This document shows, piece by piece, positions 5,909-12,007 of a stretch of 12,007 bases of DNA. Each line of letters starts with the position of its first letter. Position 1 is the stretch's first letter. A program made the position numbers and the translations under genes. Where the stretch lies: the NCBI GenBank assembly GCA_016202845.1, contig JACQNW010000050.1, forward strand, positions 1 to 12,007. The letters are read 5' to 3'. The notes under the pieces were generated by a model. The model had not been told where the DNA came from, ran no database searches, and saw only the letters and a program-made list of their open reading frames with translations. The stretch comes from Candidatus Aenigmatarchaeota archaeon (GTDB lineage: Archaea; Aenigmatarchaeota; Aenigmatarchaeia; GW2011-AR5).

Positions 5909-6778
5909 CTAAATGTCGGGCTGCGTATAATGAACGAACGCTATGAATGTCATGTTCAGCAGCGGCAGAAAAACAAGCGTTCCGAGGCGGATTGCGTCAG
6001 GTATGCTCATGCCAAATATCTGGCCGCCAACAAGTGCAAGCACGGACAGCACAGAAACAAAAAACAGCGGCGCCGCTATGAGCACCGCGGTATAAAAGTC
6101 CGCGTACGTGGACAGCGTTTGTATGTACTTCTGCCTTTGTATCCTGTAGTCAAACAGGGCTTCTTCCGCGGAATTTTTCAGGAATTTTCCCACATCCCCT
6201 CCTGTTGTTATTGTCGCAAGTATGCTGTATAAAAACTGGCGGAACGCGGGAGAGGGCGTCCTTTCCGCCACGTTTTTTATGGATGTGGTGACGTCCATTC
6301 CGAAAACTTCTATGTTCCTTGTTATCCTTCCGGCTTCTTTTGACACTTCTCCGTATTCTGGTATTCCGCTGAGCAGCCTGAATATGGCGGTTGGCGGCAC
6401 TCCGCTTATCGCTATCGCAGCCATGTGGTTTATCGCAAAAGGCATGTTCACATCTATGCTTCTTTTTTTCATTGCTATGATGTGAAACGGGTAGAAGTAA
6501 AACAGTAGCGCAGTGACTGCTCCTCCTGCAAGCGCCAGCGCAATGGAAGCGACAGCTGCAAATATGTGGCTCATGCCAAAAACATATACAAGCGCGAAAA
6601 AGCTTGAGAACAGCAGCGCGAAAAAACCCACAAGCGAGGCTAATATCATCTTTCCTATGTAGAGCTCCACGAGCATGTTGAGGTTGGATTTTGAAACCTT
6701 CTCCTTCAGTGTGCTGGAGCGCTTTCCAAGATGCCTGCTCCCGTGTTTCCCGAAGAATTTTATCGCTGCCTGCAGCAT
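5909..6778 (-). CDS. T2SSF/TadC-family membrane platform protein 2
   Basis: Second platform protein of the same machine, 289 residues, first gene of the operon. Hydrophobic segments at about 43-69 and 71-98 are followed by a T2SSF-type cytoplasmic domain (MPFAINHMAAIAISGVPP at 112-129; LATITTGGDVGKFLKNSAEE at 187-206) and three more membrane segments near 228-250, 262-280 and the C-terminus. It is related to, but clearly diverged from, protein 1. Archaeal ArlJ-type platforms often have two T2SSF domains in one polypeptide; here the pair is on two genes. The ATG at 6778 is about 28 nt after a TATA-like sequence and has no clear SD, so it is probably leaderless. The stop carries the RBS of the next gene. 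Confidence 0.83.
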   Translation of the reverse strand: MLQAAIKFFGKHGSRHLGKRSSTLKEKVSKSNLNMLVELYIGKMILASLVGFFALLFSSFFALVYVFGMSHIFAAVASIALALAGGAVTALLFYFYPFHIIAMKKRSIDVNMPFAINHMAAIAISGVPPTAIFRLLSGIPEYGEVSKEAGRITRNIEVFGMDVTTSIKNVAERTPSPAFRQFLYSILATITTGGDVGKFLKNSAEEALFDYRIQRQKYIQTLSTYADFYTAVLIAAPLFFVSVLSVLALVGGQIFGMSIPDAIRLGTLVFLPLLNMTFIAFVHYTQPDI

Positions 6779-6800
6779 GTTATTAATTGTGGGGCGGATA

Positions 6801-6811
6801 ATAAATATAAG
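6801..6811. promoter_or_regulatory. TATA-like element between divergent genes
   Basis: ATAAATATAAG on the plus strand reads CTTATATTTAT on the minus strand. It is about 28 nt before the minus-strand ATG at 6778. It could also serve the plus-strand gene whose start is at 6825 or 6858. The 79-bp gap between the two ATGs has no other good candidate. Confidence 0.45.
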
Positions 6812-6857
6812 AAGATTTTAATTTTTGCTTGCAGCATGCCAACAGAATGTCATCGAT

Positions 6858-7364
6858 ATGAGTTATTTCATTTTGGCGGCAAGAGGTTTGGAGCTTTTCC
6901 AGCATTTTGATGGAAAACTTGGACTTTCTAAAATTATTGGCAAGCATAAAACAAAAGGCGCGCCTCTTGGCGAAATAACAAAGCTTTTGGTTTCTGAATT
7001 TGCAGTTGAGCCGATGAAGGCAGAAATAAGAAAACGCATAGCAAAGCTTCAGCCTGTGCTGAAGCATAAGAGCGGAGAACAGATAAAAGCTGCTTCATGG
7101 AAAAAGGGAGCAAAGGCGCTTCAGAAAAAACTGAAGATCAAAAGGAAAAAGTCTTTTGCTCTGCAAGATTATGTTATAGAACAAGCCTCTGTTGCACAGC
7201 AACAGATTGCGCCAAAGAATGGCATGCTTGAAAAATCAACAATTGTTCTCATGCTGAAAAATTTGACAGCTGTTTTGAAAATATCACAAACAGGAGCAAA
7301 AACTGTGCTTGGACACAGCTACAGCGACAAAATTATTGCAAAAATATTTTGTCTGAAGTCATAG
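6858..7364 (+). CDS. Lysine-rich hypothetical protein
   Basis: I do not recognise this 168-residue protein. It begins MSYFILAARGLELFQHFDGK and is strongly basic, with Lys-rich stretches in the middle (KKGAKALQKKLKIKRKKS). It has no signal peptide, no membrane segment, no Cys pairs and no clear enzyme motif. Predicted character is mostly helical. The frame also permits a TTG start at 6825 (11 more residues). I prefer the ATG because the extra residues look unstructured and TTG starts are less common. The N-terminal LGLSKIIGKHKTKG-PLGEITKLLVS segment faintly recalls the start of some DDE transposases, but no catalytic region follows, so I do not call it one. Lys-rich composition would fit nucleic-acid binding. 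It is divergent from the secretion operon and followed by a 303-bp gap with hairpins. Confidence 0.6.
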   Translation: MSYFILAARGLELFQHFDGKLGLSKIIGKHKTKGAPLGEITKLLVSEFAVEPMKAEIRKRIAKLQPVLKHKSGEQIKAASWKKGAKALQKKLKIKRKKSFALQDYVIEQASVAQQQIAPKNGMLEKSTIVLMLKNLTAVLKISQTGAKTVLGHSYSDKIIAKIFCLKS

Positions 7365-7422
7365 CAAGCAGAAAATAAAAAACGACAGCAGAATTGTTTA
7401 GCCACAGCTTTATACAAAGCCT

Positions 7423-7441
7423 CAAATTTCTGCGAAATTTG
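7423..7441. repeat. Perfect hairpin, 8-bp stem, 3-nt loop
   Basis: CAAATTTC (7423-7430), loop TGC, GAAATTTG (7434-7441). It lies 59 nt after the stop of the lysine-rich protein, with no T-run right after it. It could stabilise the mRNA 3' end or mark an operator. Confidence 0.55.
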
Positions 7442-7509
7442 CTGAAAATAAACGTTACGCATTGAAAAATTTCATTTATTGATGCGCAAGAAGCCGTCCT
7501 TACGCCACC

Positions 7510-7545
7510 CTTTAATTTGACCTCACCTCAAGTGTCAAATTAAAG
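7510..7545. repeat. Perfect hairpin, 12-bp stem, 12-nt loop
   Basis: CTTTAATTTGAC (7510-7521) and GTCAAATTAAAG (7534-7545) are exact reverse complements around loop CTCACCTCAAGT. It lies about 50 bp before the TATA box of the regulator gene. A terminator of upstream transcription, a regulatory binding site, or part of a small RNA are all possible. Confidence 0.65.
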
Positions 7546-7593
7546 ATTGATTCGGGAGAGGTTGTCTGGAAAAACATGATTTGCTGGCCTTTT

Positions 7594-7602
7594 CTATATA
7601 TA
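7594..7602 (+). promoter_or_regulatory. TATA box for the regulator/surface-protein operon
   Basis: CTATATATA is the best TATA match in this gap. Transcription would start about 25 nt downstream, near 7623-7630, inside the tandem repeats. The leader before the ATG at 7668 would be about 40 nt, with GGTG at 7658-7661 as a weak RBS. Confidence 0.55.
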
Positions 7603-7617
7603 GTGGACATGTTCATC

Positions 7618-7652
7618 ATTAATGATAGACATTAATGATAGTCATTGGTGTC
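7618..7652 (+). promoter_or_regulatory. 13-bp tandem repeats, probable operator
   Basis: ATTAATGATAGAC (7618-7630) is followed directly by ATTAATGATAGTC (7631-7643), 12 of 13 identical, then a degraded third copy ATTGGTGTC (7644-7652). The palindrome ATCATTAATGAT (7615-7626) overlaps the first copy. The repeats sit at the expected transcription start, where bound protein would block initiation. The adjacent winged-helix protein is the obvious candidate ligand. Confidence 0.55.
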
Positions 7653-7667
7653 TATATGGTGTGAAAA

Positions 7668-7874
7668 ATGGACAATAAGCCGGAAAATCATATTTTGGAA
7701 GTCATGAAGCAGGCAAAAGTTTCCCTTACTATTAATAGCATAGCAGACCTGGCAGCAATGCACAGGGTAACGGCTTCCAAATATCTTGCAGTTCTTGAGG
7801 CGAAAGGCCTTGTTTCTCGCCGTGATGTTGGGAAGGCAAAATTGTATTTCATAAAAGGGAGGCGCATGGAATGA
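7668..7874 (+). CDS. Small winged-helix transcriptional regulator
   Basis: A 68-residue protein that is almost only a winged helix-turn-helix: helix 1 (NHILEVMKQA), a helix-turn-helix with recognition helix near 32-47 (HRVTASKYLAVLEAKG), and a beta-hairpin wing (LVSRRDVGKAKLYFIK). It resembles the DNA-binding half of archaeal MarR/ArsR-like regulators, with no effector domain, so it probably acts as a dimer or as a bare DNA-binding module. The start at 7668 follows a TATA box and operator-like tandem repeats, which suggests autoregulation. Its last codons read ATG GAA TGA, so its stop overlaps the next gene's ATG at 7871, and the RBS of that gene is inside its coding sequence. The pair is thus a coupled operon, and this protein likely controls the surface protein. 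Confidence 0.75.
   Translation: MDNKPENHILEVMKQAKVSLTINSIADLAAMHRVTASKYLAVLEAKGLVSRRDVGKAKLYFIKGRRME
7857..7862 (+). promoter_or_regulatory. Strong RBS of the surface-protein gene
   Basis: GGGAGG inside the end of the regulator gene, 8 nt before the ATG at 7871. It is the strongest Shine-Dalgarno sequence in the window and fixes the start of the large gene. Confidence 0.7.
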
Positions 7875-10800
7875 AAAGAAGTGCGCGGAAAAAAACTGGA
7901 AAACCGCGCCTTTTTAAATTGACAAGCACAGCGCTTATGGCAGCGATTTTATTGGTGTCTGTTTTTGCACTGCAGTTATATATTGAATTCCAGAAAACAG
8001 AAAAAATAGCCGCAAGATTGGGCAGCGCTGTAGGCGGCAGGGACGGAATTCCATTGGATGTAGTTGTAAAAGTCAGCAAGGAGAAAGAAAAGCCAACATA
8101 TGCTGCTGTCATAGAGCTTAAAAATAATCCGATAAAAAAAATAGCCTTGTCGGGCCTTGGCGAAGAGCAGGAAACAGGCGCGCTTGTGAATATAGATGAC
8201 GTGCCGGAATCTGCAGTAAAAAGGCTTGGCAATGACGTGCCGGAGTGGACAGAAGTTTATGCGATAAATCCGTCAGAAAATTTTGCAGGAGGCGCTGCAA
8301 CAGTCACGGCAAAAGCAACAGCGCTCTTCAAGTGCAGGGACTGGGATTTTTCCGGAAGAAAATGCAAGGGCGCATGGGAAAAATATAAAAAAATTGTTCC
8401 AGGCGCGGATTATGTGATTGATGTGAACAGCAAGGACCCTGGATATGGGGAAATAAACATCACTGATGCTGTTCATCTGGACGAGAATTATACTTTTGTC
8501 AGCAATGTATTCAATGAGGTGAAGGATAGGGATGGATTGTGGAGCGAGAAGATTTATCAAAGCCATTATGTCAGAGTTGCGTTTGAACAAAATCTTACAA
8601 CAGGCAATATAATAAACATCGTTGCAAAAGGAAGCGATATTCTTCAGATATACGAGGCGAATACCACGCACAAGGTTGGCAGCGCAGGCGCGCTAAGCAG
8701 CGATCCAGTGAAATACAATGTTGTGATGTCCGACCTGCCGGAAGGCAATGACCTTTTTGACATAAAAGTAATTGGGGAAGCTGAATTTGACTATATCCAT
8801 GACGCGGGCGATGAGTGCCAGATTCTTAACGCTAGCCTGACGCTTGCTAATGACGTTTCCTCGACAGGAACATGCTTTGTCCTCAACGCGGACAACATCG
8901 CTCTCGACTGCGCAGGCTACAGGATACAGCATTCAACCGTGAAAACTGGCAACGCGGTCCAGGCGACGAACAGGCAGAATGTCACTGTCATAAACTGCAC
9001 AATAGAAGCGCACAACGTGAACGCCAGCAATCCTGCGATAAGCTTCACAAACGTCAAAGACAGTTTTGTGATAAACAACACAATATACACCAACGGCACA
9101 ACAACAAACTACGGCGTGCTGCTGCAGACAAACTCAAACGGAACGCTTGTGGCAAACAACACGATAAACACGCAGGGCAACACGACAGACAATTACGGAA
9201 TTTATGCAAAGACGTCTTACAGCAATAATCTGACCGGCAACACAATATACACAAACGGCACAAGTAGCAATTTCGGCATTTATTTGTCAAATTCTGCAAA
9301 CAACACTTACATATACAACAACACGATTAGAACAAACGGCTCTGCAGGATCAAACTATGGAGTAAGGGCATACACTGGAATATTTTTCAACAACAAAATA
9401 TTGAACAACACAATAATAACAAATGGAAAAGCATCAGGCGACGCAGGAATTTATCTGCAAGTCGCCGGCGTGGCAGGGAAAATACTAAATAACACAATAG
9501 GTTACAATAACATAACAACACAAGGCAACGAGTCGGCTAATGAGGGGATAGTGTTGCATGGAATTTCAAAGAACAACAACATAACTCATAACAAGATTTC
9601 CATAAACAGCTCCGACGCAGCGAAGGGAATAAGTCTGACTACAAGCGTGGATGACACATACATATTCAACAACACTATAACAACATACAGGAGCTCATCA
9701 TCAGGCAGCGTGGGTGCCTGGGGAATATCGTTAACCACCCATTCAAACAATAGCGTGATAATAAACAATACTATATCAACAAATGGCGTTGCTGGGGACA
9801 ACAAAGGCATACGTGTTCTATCCTCAAACAACACGATTGTAAGCTGGAACAACATTACAACAAACAGCGATACTGGCGGAAGCAACGATGGAATAGTATT
9901 GTCGGGCGACGTTTACAATACAAATATAACAAATAACATAATTTCAGCCTACGGCCAGTCGGAAAAATATGCCATACAGCTTGTAACAGACGTGGAAAAT
10001 ACGCTTATTTTGAACAATACGATAATAGTGAACAACACGAGGTTTGGCGTTTATTTATTGACAAGGGCGAACAGCAACAGGCTGATAAATAACAGCATAT
10101 TCTTGTACGAAAATAATATTACAAGCAATCCGGCTGCGGTGGTTTTAGGCACCGTGGCATACAACAATACAATAGACGGCAATGATATAACGACCCGCTC
10201 TGCAGGTTCAGATGCGCTAGGCATATCGAGTTCGACAGGCGATGGAAACAACATAACGAACAATGTTATAAAAGTGATAACTGAAAGCGAAGCTTGGGGA
10301 ATTCGCCTAAGGTTGTCCACGAACAGGTCTTTTGTTTTGAACAATACAATTAATATAACAGGCAACGGAACGGCAGGCGGCAGGGCTGGAATAGAAGTGA
10401 GCGGGAATTCTCATAATAATACTCTGGCAAACAATACAATAACTGTCAACATAAGCGGCGCTGTAAATTATGGAATTAGCCTGGCTACAAATGCGCAAAA
10501 CAATACTTTTGATAGAAATACAATAATTGTTCTTGGAGCGAGCGGAAGTTATGGAATATACCTGACACAAGCGAACTATACAATATTCAATAATACAATA
10601 CTTGATAACACAACAGCATGGATATACGTTGATCAGGCGAGCAACGCTACATTCGAAAATACAACATTCATAAGCAGGAACTCAACAGCAGAGCTTGGCA
10701 GGATAACAATTCAGCCTGTGTTTGTTCTTGACTTCACTGTCTGGGACATAACCCAAAGGAAATTAAATACAACAAACAACAGGAGCTTTGTGAACAGCAC

Positions 10801-12007
10801 AAACCTTACAAGGCTGAACTTGTCATCGATTATAAGGCTGAACCTTATAAATTCAGGCCTTACGCCAATAGCCCTGATAAGCGCAAACGATTCGTCATTC
10901 ACAGAATGCCCTGAAACCGTCTGCGCAGGCGAAACATTTGCAGATAATATTTTTACATTTGCTGTCACAGGCTGGAGTTCTTATGCGGGAGGAAACGACA
11001 CCTTTGCGCCTTCGGTAAGCATACAAAGCCCGCTGAATGCCACAAATTCTTCCGGCACAGTAGTGTTTAACTACACTGCAGGCGACGGCGGCGGAATATC
11101 GCAGTGCATCCGCGAGTGGACAAACCAGTCTCAGCAGACATACAACAAGACAATGCCAAATTGCCAGAATGAATCATGGGCGGCTAATGACGGCTTTCAT
11201 ACGATAAGGATATGGATTAATGACACGGCAAACAACAAAGCAGCGGCTTCTGTAAGCTTCACTATTGACACGCTTGTGCCGAACATAACATTGCAGGAGC
11301 CGAAGAATATCACGTATAATCTTTCTGTCGTGACTCTTAACTTCACTTTTGGCGACATAAACCTGCAGTCATGCGTGCGCTCTCTGGACAATGTAAATTC
11401 AACAATTTCAAACTGTGCAAACCAGAGCATGGGCGAGTCTCTGCTCGGCGAAGGCCCGCATTCTGTTATTGTGTGGGTCAATGACTCAGCTGGGAACATG
11501 AACCAGTCAAATGTCAGCTTTACTTTTTTGCATATTATAAACGGCAACATAACGCTGAACAGGACAGGCTCTCCATTAACTTCTTACAATATCAGCGAAG
11601 GCATAAACGCGACGCAGTGGTCTTATTGGGACAACCTGACAAAAATAGGCAACATAACAACATTTGTCTGGAATGACAGCTCCGGAAACATTGTAAGAAT
11701 TATGAATTTTACCAACAGCGCGAACGGCTACGCGTCAGACAATTTCACGACAAATTCAAGCAGTCTCGGGGGGGTGTGGTGGGTCCAGGCGATTTTATGG
11801 ACAACCCAGAACGGCTCTGTGAGAAACATGGCGAACCAGACCGCTTTCAGTGTTACAAGGGACGAGTGCCAGGTTCTTAACACAAGCCTTGCATTGAGAA
11901 ACAATGTCAATGCAACAGGAACATGTTTCAGGTTCAACGCAAATAACATACAGCTCGACTGCGCAGGCTATACAATACAGTATGCCACAGTTGTGACAGG
12001 CATAGGC
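7871..12007 (+). CDS. Giant surface protein with beta-helix and Ig-like domains, C-terminally cut
   Basis: An open frame of 1379 codons runs from ATG 7871 to the last base with no stop. Residues 1-16 are basic and 17-38 form a membrane anchor or uncleaved signal (STALMAAILLVSVFALQLYI). Residues 40-313 are a globular region of a type I associate with archaeal surface proteins (NITDAVHLDENYTFVS; FEQNLTTGN). From 314 (DECQILN, TGTCF, LDCAGY) to about 940 is a parallel beta-helix of about 20 coils, spaced about 27 residues, marked by NNTI and NYGI (PbH1/NosD-like). Two Ig-like domains follow at about 1044-1133 and 1134-1219 (ending HTIRIWINDTANN and HSVIVWVNDSAGN). A second beta-helix starts at 1331 with DECQVLN. 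I count about 85 N-x-S/T sequons, so heavy N-glycosylation is likely. Probable role: adhesion or carbohydrate binding at the cell surface. Translation is coupled to the regulator at 7668. Confidence 0.85.
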   Translation, partial: MKRSARKKTGKPRLFKLTSTALMAAILLVSVFALQLYIEFQKTEKIAARLGSAVGGRDGIPLDVVVKVSKEKEKPTYAAVIELKNNPIKKIALSGLGEEQETGALVNIDDVPESAVKRLGNDVPEWTEVYAINPSENFAGGAATVTAKATALFKCRDWDFSGRKCKGAWEKYKKIVPGADYVIDVNSKDPGYGEINITDAVHLDENYTFVSNVFNEVKDRDGLWSEKIYQSHYVRVAFEQNLTTGNIINIVAKGSDILQIYEANTTHKVGSAGALSSDPVKYNVVMSDLPEGNDLFDIKVIGEAEFDYIHDAGDECQILNASLTLANDVSSTGTCFVLNADNIALDCAGYRIQHSTVKTGNAVQATNRQNVTVINCTIEAHNVNASNPAISFTNVKDSFVINNTIYTNGTTTNYGVLLQTNSNGTLVANNTINTQGNTTDNYGIYAKTSYSNNLTGNTIYTNGTSSNFGIYLSNSANNTYIYNNTIRTNGSAGSNYGVRAYTGIFFNNKILNNTIITNGKASGDAGIYLQVAGVAGKILNNTIGYNNITTQGNESANEGIVLHGISKNNNITHNKISINSSDAAKGISLTTSVDDTYIFNNTITTYRSSSSGSVGAWGISLTTHSNNSVIINNTISTNGVAGDNKGIRVLSSNNTIVSWNNITTNSDTGGSNDGIVLSGDVYNTNITNNIISAYGQSEKYAIQLVTDVENTLILNNTIIVNNTRFGVYLLTRANSNRLINNSIFLYENNITSNPAAVVLGTVAYNNTIDGNDITTRSAGSDALGISSSTGDGNNITNNVIKVITESEAWGIRLRLSTNRSFVLNNTINITGNGTAGGRAGIEVSGNSHNNTLANNTITVNISGAVNYGISLATNAQNNTFDRNTIIVLGASGSYGIYLTQANYTIFNNTILDNTTAWIYVDQASNATFENTTFISRNSTAELGRITIQPVFVLDFTVWDITQRKLNTTNNRSFVNSTNLTRLNLSSIIRLNLINSGLTPIALISANDSSFTECPETVCAGETFADNIFTFAVTGWSSYAGGNDTFAPSVSIQSPLNATNSSGTVVFNYTAGDGGGISQCIREWTNQSQQTYNKTMPNCQNESWAANDGFHTIRIWINDTANNKAAASVSFTIDTLVPNITLQEPKNITYNLSVVTLNFTFGDINLQSCVRSLDNVNSTISNCANQSMGESLLGEGPHSVIVWVNDSAGNMNQSNVSFTFLHIINGNITLNRTGSPLTSYNISEGINATQWSYWDNLTKIGNITTFVWNDSSGNIVRIMNFTNSANGYASDNFTTNSSSLGGVWWVQAILWTTQNGSVRNMANQTAFSVTRDECQVLNTSLALRNNVNATGTCFRFNANNIQLDCAGYTIQYATVVTGIG
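8810..10690 (+). repeat. Coding repeats of the beta-helix (about 20 units)
   Basis: Degenerate repeats of mostly 81 nt (27 residues), visible as recurring AACAACACAATA-like segments coding NNTI, followed by a TNG and an NYGI/NFGI segment. The first four measured spacings from NNTI-type motif to the next are 27, 27, 27 and 27 residues, then 29. Units diverge toward the 3' end. They are variants rather than identical copies, so expansion is not recent. Confidence 0.7.

Larger units (their letters stand above)
7365..7667. other. Non-coding gap with hairpins, promoter and operator-like repeats
   Basis: No ORF of note. In order it holds a perfect 8-bp stem (7423-7430/7434-7441), a 5-bp stem with a long loop (CGCAT 7458-7462/ATGCG 7482-7486), a perfect 12-bp stem (7510-7521/7534-7545), a TATA box (7594-7602) and 13-bp tandem repeats (7618-7652). 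The first part probably holds the 3' end of the upstream gene. The last 75 bp are the regulator promoter. I found no tRNA or recognised ncRNA. Confidence 0.6.

Noticed and set aside
6858..7364. Insertion-sequence transposase
   Set aside because: Only a faint N-terminal resemblance; no DDE region, no inverted repeats at the ends and no target duplication that fits.
9586..9885. Minus-strand open frames inside the surface-protein gene (this one and several others from 8118 to 11949)
   Set aside because: The plus-strand frame is open for 1379 codons with repeats and domains. The minus frames arise because the repetitive A/C-rich codons lack stop complements.

Overview
The window looks archaeal, most likely from a DPANN-type lineage. 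The evidence is an isoprenoid ether-lipid pair (UbiA prenyltransferase and geranylgeranyl reductase), an eS26 (S26e) ribosomal protein, a KaiC-like ATPase, an archaeal VirB11/GspE-like secretion ATPase with two T2SSF membrane proteins, and several TATA-like boxes about 25-28 nt before start codons (leaderless transcription). The phylum cannot be fixed from this window.

Layout. 1-648 (-): UbiA prenyltransferase, cut by the left edge and frameshifted at a 9-base homopolymer. 699-1781 (+): geranylgeranyl reductase, divergent from UbiA across a 50-bp gap with one nearly symmetric TATA box. 1817-2098 (-): eS26. 2148-2825 (-): single-domain KaiC-like ATPase. 2826-3326: a 501-bp AT-rich gap packed with stem-loops that mostly share a GAACTT/AAGTTC core. 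3327-6778 (-): a probable operon, transcribed as T2SSF protein 2, T2SSF protein 1, then the secretion ATPase. 6858-7364 (+): a lysine-rich protein I do not recognise. 7365-7667: a non-coding gap with three hairpins, a TATA box and 13-bp tandem repeats. 7668-7874 (+): a small winged-helix regulator. 7871-12007 (+): a very large, open-ended surface protein whose start overlaps the regulator's stop.

How the genes may work together. UbiA and the reductase act in membrane-lipid synthesis or saturation. The secretion ATPase and two T2SSF proteins would form the cytoplasmic motor and membrane platform of a type IV pilus-like or type II secretion-like machine; no pilin or prepilin peptidase is in the window. 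The small regulator probably controls its own promoter and the translationally coupled surface protein, a membrane-anchored, sequon-rich beta-helix/Ig-like adhesin.

The least explained part is the stem-loop cluster at 2834-3263, where several hairpins have mutually exclusive or loop-loop complementary arms. Base composition also changes near 1790: the lipid genes are visibly more AT-rich than the genes after them.
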